NCBI RefSeq assembly: GCF_963678975.1
Contig: NC_089281.1
Location: forward strand, 25,648,765-25,712,764
Source: Dysidea avara
Lineage: Eukaryota > Porifera > Demospongiae > Dictyoceratida > Dysideidae
Direction of reading: 5' to 3'
DNA: 64,000 bases
The notes below the pieces were generated by a model that saw only the letters and a program-made list of their open reading frames with translations, ran no database searches and was not told the origin of the DNA. Position numbers and translations under genes: made by a program. Below are positions 13,104 to 25,100 of this stretch, one piece after another. The first letter of the stretch is position 1, and each line of letters opens with the position of its first letter.

Positions 13104-13202
13104 AATCAGCCAAGGTAGCAATGGTTCAGTGGTTAAGGATACAGGTGTTAGGTATGGAGGTCCCTGGTTCGAACTCTGGTAAGTTTTTTTTTTTTTTTTT
13201 TA
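13104..13202 (+). mobile_element. tRNA-derived SINE head with T-tract
   Basis: A tRNA-like segment has an A-box-like AGTGGTTAAGGAT (about 13128-13141) and a B-box GGTTCGAACTC (about 13167), followed at once by about 18 T. The T-tract would stop RNA polymerase III. The acceptor stem is not complementary, so this is not an intact tRNA gene. Confidence 0.55.
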
Positions 13203-14740
13203 CCTTGTGGTGACTGCTCTATTAGAGTATCTTGATCCCGCGATTTTACACTTGCTTAGTTTTTGCTTTATAACTTTGTCGCTGTAACTCTATTACTATT
13301 CAAACTATCAAAAGGCACTGCTATGATGATCAGTCTATCTACACACCAATTTTCAAGTTATTTCTATGCTTGGTTTACCCTGTAGCCATGACAGAAGTTT
13401 GATCTTTTTTTATGTGAATAAACGTTCATATTCATGACTCCTTGAATATTACTCAGATTCACAACAAACTTGGTATGTGAATCCACCGTTACACACTCTT
13501 CATTTGTGCCAAAGATCGAGGCAATCGAATTAAACGTTTGCATTTTATAGCAACTTTTGCAAAGTGTGTGAAACTATTGAAGCTCCCATACGGCATAAGA
13601 AGAAAAAAACAAATTAAAATTAAATTTTGAATGCCCATATCTCACAAATGGCTGTTACGAATTTAATCAAATTTGCTGTGTGGCGTACCCTATCTGGGGG
13701 ACAGCTATAATGCAAAAGTGGTGTGTTTTTGAGAAGGGGCCATGGAGCTATGCACACATGAAAAGGCTGTTTCAGTTCTTTCTTCCCATAAATATACTCA
13801 CAGTGTGGTTGCCGGCTTTCTTGGCCGCATGACACACTACTGTGTGTCTTGATATTACCACATAAAGAGATGGTCTTTATCATGAGGTAGTTAAACCACT
13901 AGATCATTAAGTATGCCTTAGCTCTTTGGAATCTATAATGACAATGTGGTCTTTGTACAGAGGTGGTCTTTGTATAGAGGAGATTTTTTTAAGAGGTGAC
14001 CACTAAGTGAGCTTTTTACCTCTGTATATATAATGAGTTTACCATTTCCGTTTTCCAGTTTCCATTTCCAATAGCCACACACATGCTTTGTATAATTGTA
14101 TGGCTTATTTCCTTGTCCATGGGAACTAATAATTCAGGTAACACAGAAGCACTCTATGGGTTAAAAGGATTATTTTTATAGACATGGGAAGAATTATATG
14201 TAAAATTGTAAGTACATTTATACAACTTCCATGAAAGCTTCATGAATACATACACACATATATATAGTTATATAATTTTACTTGACATTGAGGAAACAAA
14301 AATATTCAGGCTGTAGAAACTTATTAAGATAGTGCCTGAAAAAAAACAATTAAATTATCATTATTAGAAGACAGGAGATATTTAACTATACAGTGGGGGT
14401 AATGCTAACACTACTGACATTACAATGTAGTAATCACTCTATTCACAACACAATCAACATGACATGAAATATTCTACTGCTGTAATGTGGCCCAAAAATA
14501 GATAATTCTTCAGTGAAATCTTCAACTGAATTGGTATTTGGTATACTATGTAGCTGCTTGAAGTTTTATTTAATAATTATACGATTTGCATTCTTACAAC
14601 TACAAAATAGGGTTCTGCTATATCTATACTCTACAAAAGGTACTAACTGATGTACAGTAGGACATTTACTGATATTAAAAATGCAGCTGTGTGATCTGTA
14701 CAATGTCAGGTACAACAATGATAAATACAAACAAAGCGCT

Positions 14741-14981
14741 ATATGTGACCGGATTTTGCGAAAAGGGGTCTTCCACACACATCTATCTTGGGAGGTCATA
14801 ACTTTGTGTTCAAGAAAGATACAAACCTGAAGTTTTCTCCATCCATTAACCTATGTTGGAACACACTACTGTCCAAATGTCAAGGCAATAACTTAACAAT
14901 CTGAAGTTATGAAGTGCCATGATCAAAGTTGTTGAATTTGATGTGTGTGGAAGACCCCTTTTCGCAAAACCGGTCGCATAT
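14741..14981. mobile_element. MITE, TATGTGACCGG family (copy 1)
   Basis: The terminal inverted repeats of about 40 bp begin TATGTGACCGG, then AAAAGGGGTCTTCCACACA. TA dinucleotides flank TGTGACC at the left end and the matching right end, as in Tc1/mariner-type insertion. Other copies are at 20765-21008 and 61213-61469, with a solo end at about 37711-37767. There is no coding capacity. Confidence 0.75.
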
Positions 14982-15209
14982 CTTTAACTCTTAGAGATCA
15001 TAAGATGTGTGGTCCTATGACACATAAACTGTCATGCCGACTGAATTATTACATTCCTTTCATTAGTAACGAAATAAAATGTTGTGAATATAAAGTTGTG
15101 TTTGAATCACAATGACTTTTAGGAGGAAGCTAGTATGTAGTAAAGCAGTCAAATGTATATATAGTGAGTCTAACTGATCTATCTTAGACTATGATACAGC
15201 TCATTTACA

Positions 15210-15719
15210 GGGTTACTAAATCACTTAGTCACCTGACATGCTCATTTAGTCACCTACACATGTCCATTTAGTAACCCGCCCTCAGGCAATTTGTACTTGA
15301 AAAATAATTATAACACGAAAGATACACTGGAGTACTTGATAATACTGTAATACAATTCTTCTCCGTGTTCTGCGATATAATTCTGGACAAATAGTAGACT
15401 AAACGGCGTATCTACTGTAGTTCTAGCCGTTACTCTGGTTAGCGGTAGAATAATTATTTTTGTGGGCACTGTAAGGACTTCAGGAAGAAACCGTTCTGCC
15501 GTTCTACATTGCTCTTTCACGCCACCCTAATGCTCTGGCTATAAAGGTATGTACTTTAAACCATACTAGTCTAAATAAGTTAGACATCGCGACCAACGGG
15601 AACTAAGCGATTTAGTAACCCCTCTGGTCCTTAGTAGCGCCCTCGCTGCGCTCGGGACGCTACAGCCTCGGGCCATTGGGGTTACTAAATCGCTTAGTTC
15701 CCTTGGTCTTGGTGTCTAA
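15210..15719. repeat. Pair of related hairpins sharing GGGTTACTAAAT arms
   Basis: A small hairpin (15210-15276) and a larger one (15580-15719, arms of about 42 bp around a CG-rich loop) both use GGGTTACTAAAT with its inverse ATTTAGTAACCC. They are probably two fragments of one transposon family. The minus-strand open frame between them (15308-15520) has no support. Confidence 0.5.
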
Positions 15720-16257
15720 CTATTATATAGTGCACCTCAGTTTAGGATTTTTAAAGGATTTGCATGTTCCATTGGTACTGAAATAGCTGCTTGTGATCTC
15801 TGCTCAGCCCCCAATGGACTTTAAACATTGTAGCAGAGTTTAAAATTTTAGAGTTAATAACAGCAAATTCTTTAAGTATGTGTACAGTAACTTTGACTGC
15901 ATCCATGTAATTAACAAGTCAAATTTGTGTTAACCTTTGGAAAGTGCCACAGACATATCTGTTGCTACTATAGAGCTGTTGTTTTAAAATAATAGTACAG
16001 CAGTTGTTCACAAAAGTATGTGATTTAATATCCTGTATAAATTTATATAAATTAATTAGGTTTAGTTATGTCTGTTTAAAATTGTAGTGAATACAGTCAC
16101 ATGTAGAAGCCTTGTATAGTGATCATGAACTGAAACCATAAAATCTCTGAATATATTTTCTTCTGCATAACCAATGAGTTCATTTAGGTACACTGAGATA
16201 GGATTCATCATCAATCCCCATGATTCATTCCCTTTTATGGTAAAGATTATTTCCTAA

Positions 16258-19200
16258 ATGCAGCTTTATTCTGACAGTTTGTATAGCATAGATGTCATGG
16301 CTAGGAGTCAACCAGATACAGTGAGCAGTGATCACCACCATGAAGTGGCTAAATTTGCAGTACCTACAAGATTTGATGTGATTATCAATAAACCAGGTAT
16401 AATAGTTTAAGACTGTAGCTATAGTTCCTAACTAATAAATATTTTTCCTTACCAGAGTTCTCATTTTTGATGAGTTCCTACAATTTACTGTATCAGAGCT
16501 TAATACCAAACTACAGATTAGCCATCAGTTCATTACGTCAACATATTTCTATTAGTGATAGTGTAGAGGAATATATTGCAAATGCAGGAAGTAGAAGGAA
16601 AAGTTGTCAGAGGCTCTTCGATTTCCTACTGATTTGTCTTTATTCTGACAAGGATTATATGCAATTTTGTTGCCATTTCAATGCAATTTCAGTGATGACT
16701 GCTCTTCCACACAAACTGATAGCAGGTCTGTTATACACAATAATAATAATATGACCTCTATATCACACAGCACAGTAGTACTGTATAGTAGGGATCATGG
16801 AGGTTTGGGATTATAATATCACTACAAAAACTTGTCTCACTTTTTCTTCCTTGATGCCAGCTTGGCAAGCATAATCAAGCTCAAAAAATGTCTTCAGAGC
16901 AACTATAAGCCTTCCAACAAGTTTCTATGCAATTAAAAGTTTAATTGTATTTTGTCTGCTGACTGACGACTGCCTTACTACACTATGACTGCACCTGGCT
17001 CCACTCTGGCTAATACTATGGGCTTGATGTCTTGACAGTTGATATTGCAGATTTGCCTTCAGTTTTGCCAACACTGAGCAGTAACTATCATGGACTTACG
17101 TACCTTTGTCCTTTTTTGCGTCCTGTTTCTTTCTCCACTATATATATACAATATATATACTATGTACAGTAGGCAGTATAGTGCTGTAATTTCTGTAGTT
17201 GGATTTATTACAGAGGAGGCACGTCTTGTGCTGAAAATTAAGCAGAATGACCACATAGCATTCCACACTGACATTATGTAGCTAGGGCACACATTCAGCT
17301 GAATAATTACTTGTTATAATGTATCTAGCTCCATTATTTGCTTTGATGTGGACTGTAATGGCTCACCATATTTTTTTTAAACAAACAGAGGCTGATATTT
17401 CCAAGGGCAAAATCCGTATATATGTACGTATGTGATATATATAATAAGATGATGTGGTTTAAAAATCATCACCACAAGTCAACCAGTGATGTTGGGTGTG
17501 AATGGAGAAACTTAGCAAGTGAATGTAAACTGAACCCTCTCAGTACTTTGTATACTGCACAAGTAATCATTTCAAAACATGTAGCATGTCTAGATGTATG
17601 TACATGTATTCATGATGCAGAACTATTCTTATAAACAGAATTTCAAAAGAGCAGCCACTGGAGACACAACACACCAGCCCAGTGTAAACAAATCCTACCC
17701 AAACCTCTTTCCTCAGACAAAAAATGTAAAAGTGAGTTACTAGCATCTATAGTCATGTACATTATGGTGTGATGCTTTTGTATGAACATGTATTGTGTCA
17801 GACCGTCAATCTGATCAGGCACACTTAGATAAGGCTGAGTATGCTGTAACTGGAATTATGAATGCAGAAGCATCAGAGCACAAAGCCATTCGGCGTCCTG
17901 CTAGGATTTATCACAGGAGAAACAGGCAGATTTTAAAATCAACCAAAATTGATGAACATGGTAAATTACTGTAAATTTAACAAATTCCATTCATAATTCA
18001 GAAAAATATAGTTGAGTTTGTACAGCAACCTCGAACATTATTGTCATCCTCACAACTGGTGCATTTTGTTTTCTATAATATATCATACTCATAAAACAAC
18101 TGAAATAGACTTGTGAGTGACACAAAGGCCTGAATAGAATATACACTGTAATGTGCAAACTTAATTACAATGATTCAAACATCATTGTAACATTTTGTGT
18201 GGTGTATAGTTTTGCACGTGCAAACTTGTGAACACAAAGTTATTATGAAATGATAAAAGTAAATGTTGTGTGTACTATTTTTTTCTTGATTATTTTTTGG
18301 TTTAGAAAATTGTTGTTCACCACCAAAAACATCCTTAGCAAGCACTAAAGACCATTATTCACACAACCAAGAAGTACCCTTAAGCAGTCTCCTTATTCAA
18401 CTGCACAAGGTGGAATATAAACAACAAAGCACTTCAACAATACTCTCTCCCAGTTTGAATATTATACATGATGACAGCACCAATCATTCTCCCTCCGATG
18501 TGACCACTAGTGTTGTACAGTCCTCAATGACACATTTGGCTGCTGGTGAGAAAATTAGTTTAATGGCACTCTATGGATAAATTCTAGTATTTTACAAGGC
18601 AAATGTATGTATGGTTGTGCTGAGGGATACCCGGATACCATGTAAATTATGTAATGGTACACTGGTATTGGCTTCTGGGATGCAGTTTGGCTCATTGTGT
18701 TAATGACTAGTTCAAACTGAAATTCAAATTTTCTGTAGAGCTTAGAATTTGAGATTAGAGTAGCTAGAAGGGAAAGTGTAAGAGCTAGAAATATTAGCTA
18801 TAGAGTGTCTATAGAGAAACAAACCATTTAAATGTTGTACTGGTACTAGGCTTAAATAGCTGTCTGATGATCCTTTGATGATTTATACAGAACTGTAGCT
18901 ATAGGAAAATTTAGGGAGGATCATAGTTAAATATATTTTTTAATTTCGTAGAAACTTATTGAAAGCACTTTTGGACACTTTTGGGCTAGACTTATTTTGT
19001 CTCTATAACCAATATTGCCAAGGCACCATCATGTAGCTGGTTTATGGTCAATAGTTTTGTGAGAAGTGCAAACCTTCATGGTCCCTAATATACACTGTCA
19101 TAAAATAAAATAATAAATTGTACGTGAACATAAAAGTTATAGTTAGGCCAAGACCAAGTCATACAAATGTGCACATTTTACCAGCATTACTACAAATTCA

Positions 19201-22110
19201 CCTGTCTAAGTAGGTGTAAAATTGTCACTAGCGCTTTCCTGGTTACTAAGCGCCTCTAAAATTAATTATCGTGTTGTTCTCGCTGTTGTTTAAGACAGTC
19301 AAGCCATTCATAACCATTTAAACAGCTGGTAAGATTTCACAACCATCTGCAAAGGCTCAAATGGTCAGTGAGACACTGCTAAGAGGTGATTATTTGCTGC
19401 TTCAAAAAATGCAGCAGCAAACAAGACGATATAATCTGGCTCTACCTACAACTTAGCCTGTTCATGCCCCTCCCCTTGGATCCGCCCCTGAGTTTGGCTG
19501 CACATATATATAGAAAGATGAGAATAGACCAGTGTATGTAATAGGAATTTGCTGTAAAAGGTTTTAGGGAGAACAAAAGTATGAATTTAACTATACAAGA
19601 AAAAACAGTGTGTGATTTCAATATTTGCTGTGCTTGCAGTTTTAGGATATAACATGGTTTCATGTTTCCTTTGATCCAACTGAATGCATAAAGATGTTGT
19701 GTTTCATGTTTAAGATTCTTACCTATTGAGATTTAATTCCATTCCCAGAGCTTACATCTAGTTTTTTTTTTGTTTAGTTTGGTGCAGGGTTCAGTGGGAT
19801 AAAGATAAGGCGGTGGATACTGAACCAAAAGTTGGTTCAATAAGCCATACTAGCTATTGAACTGACAGTAAAACTTAGACAAAAATGGGTCACTAAACAA
19901 AAAACAAAAAAACCCACAAAACTCAGTGAGGGCTCAAACCCTATAGCTGGCTATGGGAGCTTTAGGCAAGTGTGCTAACCACTGTGCTACCGCTGCTAGC
20001 TACCCACCTCCCTTACTTTTCAATCTTGTATATTACTCAAGTAGTACAGTCTCAGTATATACAGTAAGAAGAACATAACCTAAAGGTGAAGAAGATACCA
20101 AAGCTGAACCCGACCCTAACCCTAACACTACTTTTCATTGCCCCTAAGTCAAATGCTCGGGGCAACTACTAGATGTGTCCCCTAAAGTCAAATGCTCAGG
20201 GCAACTACTAGATGCAAAAATAAAACCTTTCAGTTCAGTAACCACTTCCAAAAATAATTATATAGGCTTTGTAAGTGCTATAGAAGAACTTTCAATCTAA
20301 GACTTTAATTTCAGTTTTACAGTGCTCCTCCGGCAACTATCAACTCCAATGGCGGATCTAGATGGGTTTCTGAGGTTTCGACAGAAACCCCCTTTTAAAT
20401 TTAGCTCAGTTGCTTTTGATTATATGTCATCTGATCAGTGGCGGATCTAGATGGGTTTCTGGGGTTATGACAGAAACCCCCCTTTTAAATTTAGCTCAGT
20501 GGCAGTCTAAATACACAAACATTGTTGCACTGACAATTTGCCATAGCAAACAACTATATACCACTGTATTTCAGTAGCATGCATGCAGTTGCACTTAACT
20601 AACACCATTTATAGCTATTAAACCCTCAGCAACACTTCACTTTTCATCTCCCACTGCATTAAAAACGATCGAAATACTCTAATAGAGCAGTCATGTAACT
20701 ACTCTAATAGAGCAGTCAAGTAACTACTCTAATAGAGCAATCAAAGCAGCAGCTTGTGGTCACCATATGTGACTGGATTTGTGAAAAGGGGTCTTCCACA
20801 CACATCCAATTACCAACTTGGACAACTCATAACTTCAGATTGCAAAAGGCTATCAACTTGCAAATTGGTCAGCAGTGAGCACCAACATCACTTAGTGTAT
20901 GGGAAAATATTCAGCTTAACATGTTCCTTGAACACTAAGGTATGGTCTTTCGAATTCATAGAATTGAATGTGTGTGGAAGACCCCTTTTCGTAAATCCAG
21001 TCACATATTTGCCCTATAGTTAGCTAAACTATTTACAGTTTAAAGCATTGGATCTATTGTAATTGCTAACTAAAAATAGCCTAAAATCCGATCTCAGTGC
21101 TTCTATAATGTCAAAATTTTCCAGAGTAATGTCATCAGATGCCTTATTCAGCTATACCAACTTTCAGAAACCCCCTTTTAAAAATCTTAGATCTGCCACT
21201 GAACTCCCTTGGTACCAAGACATGTTCAGATAATCAAGAAGAGTTTGGATAATCAAAGCCCACCATTCATTTATATACAGAGCCCTATTTAATTACTGCG
21301 CACTTTAGACAAAATACTCTGATAGAACAGTCATTTTTACTGTTCGGATACTGAGTGTTCGGATAACTGAGGGAGCACTATATATTCAAATAACTGATTC
21401 TTTCAGATAGTGGACATTACACATACTGTATACTTCAGCTAGCATTTGCGTATATGAAATACTGTAAATTTTTTACTGTTATATATGCACACCCTTAGTG
21501 CTCGGATCTGCAGCCCTCACCCTGTTTGTTAAATACATCAGTATCTGATGATTGATAGTGGTTTTGATAGTGTGAGCTAATAGCCCTCTTCATAGGTCAT
21601 ATGCTTCTAAACACAATACCAGAAAATTGCAACTGTGGGATCTAGTTTTTATTTTAACCCTATTATAACTTTGTTATTGGGATGATAAGGATATAATAAG
21701 GTAATGCATTAAGTTAAGTGTGTAAGACTATAAGCTACTCACCTATTCAAACCTCGTCATCGTCTTTGTGTTGATCCGTGGTCTGCTTAATGGCTTACAT
21801 GCGGCAGTAGAAATACGTATCCATGCATTGCCCAGATGATTATTTACTGATATTTGTCTTACATATATAGAAATAGCTTAGTAACTATCAACTATTTGAA
21901 ACTTAGTGAGCTTTAGCCTAACCTGTATACCAAATAATGCTGTGTGTTACTCATCAAATCACATTGTATCTTTGAATTAGATGGGTATCAAAGTCATAAG
22001 CAAACTGCATTCCCATGATATTTCCCAGGAAATATGCAAATTAAGCTCTGACTGGTGCCTTTGAATGCCCATGCTATATAGATAGTTGGTGATTTGTTGG
22101 TATGTGCATT

Positions 22111-22149
<39 letters not shown>

Positions 22150-25100
22150 GCTGACTTGTCTCCTGAAGAGCTACAGATCCCCTCAAAATTAAATGATAAC
22201 AAAGGTATGCAAGAATAATTAATCATGCATATTAAATATTATGTGTATGTCTCTTAAACTTGGAATTAGTATTTGACATATATATCTCTGCAGATTTTGC
22301 ACAGCTGAGACAATTCTACCATGCTATGGTACAATTAATGCCAAATGAATATGAATGTTCTGTTGGAAAACTCCAGCAAATTTTATCTGATGAGAGCATC
22401 TGTTTAATTTTAAGCAGTGGTAGTTCAGCTATAGCTAATAAAACAATACTAGACTGTTTGATAGACAAAATCAGGAATAAAGAAGAAATTTTAGATTTTT
22501 GTGATCAACTGGAAAGCATCTCTAAATCATATGAATTAATCATATTAACATATAAAATCAGATCTGGTAAGCAATATTTCAGAGAATTAATATGTACATA
22601 TATATATATACAATCAGATTCACATTCACTGTTCATTAAGAATAGTAAGTAGGTAAAGTCAATATGTATGGTATGAAAATGATGTATTTAAGGTGCATAC
22701 TGTTCACAGTGAGGTGTCACATAAATTGAATACGTATGTTTTAGCTCATTCACACCTATAACTATCATTTTCAGTCATGAGCAGTGGAAATGGTGAAACC
22801 ATACCCCCTTCCACTTTTAAAAGTTGCATTTGTGTTTCAACCCACTTGTTTACCTGTAACAAAGAAATAGTCTAAAGTACTATTTTATAGAGCTTTAAAA
22901 TCTGAATTTTTCCAGAGTTTAGACATCACAAAATGGCATCTTTAACTGTTGTATATTTCAAATTCCATTGTCAGTGTCTAACTTTCATTGCCAAAGTTGG
23001 CCCCCTCACTCTTTGGTATGCTTTACTGCCCTTGTATCAGGAATTTTATGTATGTATATCATTTACTGATTATGTGACTGATAGCTATGTGATGTACATA
23101 TGCATATATTGAACATCATTAACTAATACATATTATGGCAATAAATTATTTTAGAAATGTAGGTAGGTATTGCTTTGGAGGCAGGGTCATTCATAAAAAT
23201 GAAATGTAAAAGTATTAGAGTGTGGCCATTTGCAATAATTCCATCCGCTTTAAGCACATTTTCTGGTGGCCATATAACAGCATTTCACAGAGATATCTGT
23301 CATCCAATGATTGTCACTATTATGGCTCTCACCTCTCCATATTATGGTTATTTTCCAGGAGTTGAGCGCAGCATTCAGTTTTCCTCCAGCACTACAGATG
23401 CTTCTAATCCTGGTAAGTAGCTGTGCATAGACCATAAACAATTAATTTGCTATGTGATTTTTATTGAGGGTTTTGGAGTGTGACAAGCTTTCCACAGATT
23501 TCCAATTGCAAAGGTATTTTTAATACTAACCATAGCTATTGCCATGCAAGGATGCATTGTATAGACATGTAATTGATCTGTTAATGTTGTTAATGTGCCT
23601 GTGCACTCAATGCACTTGTGGAGATATGTATGTGTGTGTACGTGTATGTATGTACGTATGTGTGAGTGTGCGTGCGTGCGTGCGTACACATGCGCATGTG
23701 TGTGTTTGCATGTGTGTGTGTATGTATGTATGTACGTGTGTGTATGTATTTCTCACTGCCACCATGATAAACTGAATTAATCACTTACTTTCCATTTTGC
23801 ACTTACCGTGGTGCTTTAACTAGTATGTATTGACACTTTCTTCGGAGAAGCGTATTTAGATGTCACAAAGCCATTTAAAGTGCATACTCTACTGTAAAGT
23901 GTTTTTAAATGAATGCATGGTGACCATGTCCTTAACAATCAGAACATGTTTCTATACCCTAAATGACCCTTAAAGGATGGCACTTAATGCCAGTTGGTTG
24001 CCACTCGTAACAAAGATGCAAGGTATCACATTGTTTATCACAAAAAGCTCAGCTGCTTCTTTGAAGTTTAATGTCATCAAGGTAATATTTATACCATGGG
24101 TATGAGGACATGCCTGATATATGTGCACAAGGACTTAATGATCATGAGTTGCCTTTATGAGAGCTTCGTCTAACATAGAATTTCACCATCAATACGAACC
24201 ATATTTTGCACATGTAGTTAACTAGATAATTTTCACAGTTTTGACAGTGCTGGAGGATAATTATCAAAACTTGTGTCAGTGCTTGTCTTCAGATTATGTG
24301 TTGACCCTCACTAGACTGAAGGGAGTATTTAGAAATGAACGGACATATGATAATACCTTGTCTTATTTGAGAACACTTCCAACTGTTGAGATGATTAATC
24401 AAACAATTGTTGATTCTCTGCTAGAACGTGTAACTGGAGACTCAGGTGTATTAGTTGTGTGTGATGTCATAAATGATTTAGTTGATAGTGCAGCATCAAG
24501 AAAATTTCTGCAGTTTTTAAGGCATGGTGAGCATATAGCCATTCTGTTGAATTGGATTAATTACATTCTCTTTTTTAGCATTTGTTAAAGCTTTAAGATC
24601 ACCTTTTATGTCAAATAGAAGTTCAAGTAATCAAATCGATTCCAGTACATACAAACGTAATGTTCCAGGCTATACCAGAATTGTCTCAACTCATCCTACA
24701 TCAACTGTACAACCCCCACTGACTAACACTGCTAATGCAGCAGCTTCAATTGGTAAGGGTAAAATATCAAGCATGTATAGCAGATAAATTATGCTTTTGT
24801 TCATTTATAGTTCCCTCAAGGAATCAGTTGCGAGAGCAGATTAGGTACTCACAGGCACGGACTCAGAAAGGTTGGCAGATAACCACACAAGATTTGTGTA
24901 CATTGGCAGTCAAAAGTTTACTAGCCTATCATAATTCATTGGGAATGCAACAAGACCAAACGCAGAAGATGAGTCAATGATAAATAAAATGTCCAATGCC
25001 TCATTCTTAGTGTTGTTATATAGATTTCAGCTCTTTTAGTCACATGCAGCTACTTTTACTTTACACCTGCATCCTATTTATGGTCAAGCTGTTTTTTCTC

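Larger units (their letters stand above)
11735..14085. mobile_element. Large (2.35 kb) inverted-repeat composite
   Basis: The segment 11862-11960 (CACCTCTTAAAGACCACC, then ACAAAGACCACCTCTATA) returns inverted at about 13925-14025. Farther out, 11735-11830 (CTATTGGC, GGAAATGGAAAC) returns more weakly at 14040-14085. Between the arms there is no gene but there are nested elements: a hairpin MITE (12514-12768) and a tRNA-like SINE (13104-13202). It looks like an old foldback element that later insertions enlarged. Confidence 0.45.
18546..22147 (+). other. Largest intron of the CARD gene, transposon-filled
   Basis: The intron contains a hAT-like end (about 19475-19493, inverse of CAGGGGCGGATCCAAGG), a tRNA-like minus-strand segment, a 38-bp tandem duplication, a hAT-like element with nested MITE (20436-21201) and a TA microsatellite (22115-22147) whose last bases form the acceptor of the next exon. 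No exon was found inside. Confidence 0.6.

Noticed and set aside
13104..13202. Functional tRNA gene
   Set aside because: A- and B-box-like bases are present but the acceptor stem does not pair and the arms are incomplete; the same applies at 42905, 45009, 19930 and 10130. They fit SINE heads.
20111..20125. Telomere-like CCCTAACCCTAAC
   Set aside because: Only two units within an intron; too short to suggest a telomere or fusion point.
20754..21023. 89-codon open frame as a gene
   Set aside because: It lies wholly across a MITE with inverted ends; the coding appearance comes from the repeat.
24735..24980. Independent small gene in this frame
   Set aside because: It is the alternative terminal exon of the CARD gene; the first part of the frame runs through an intron.
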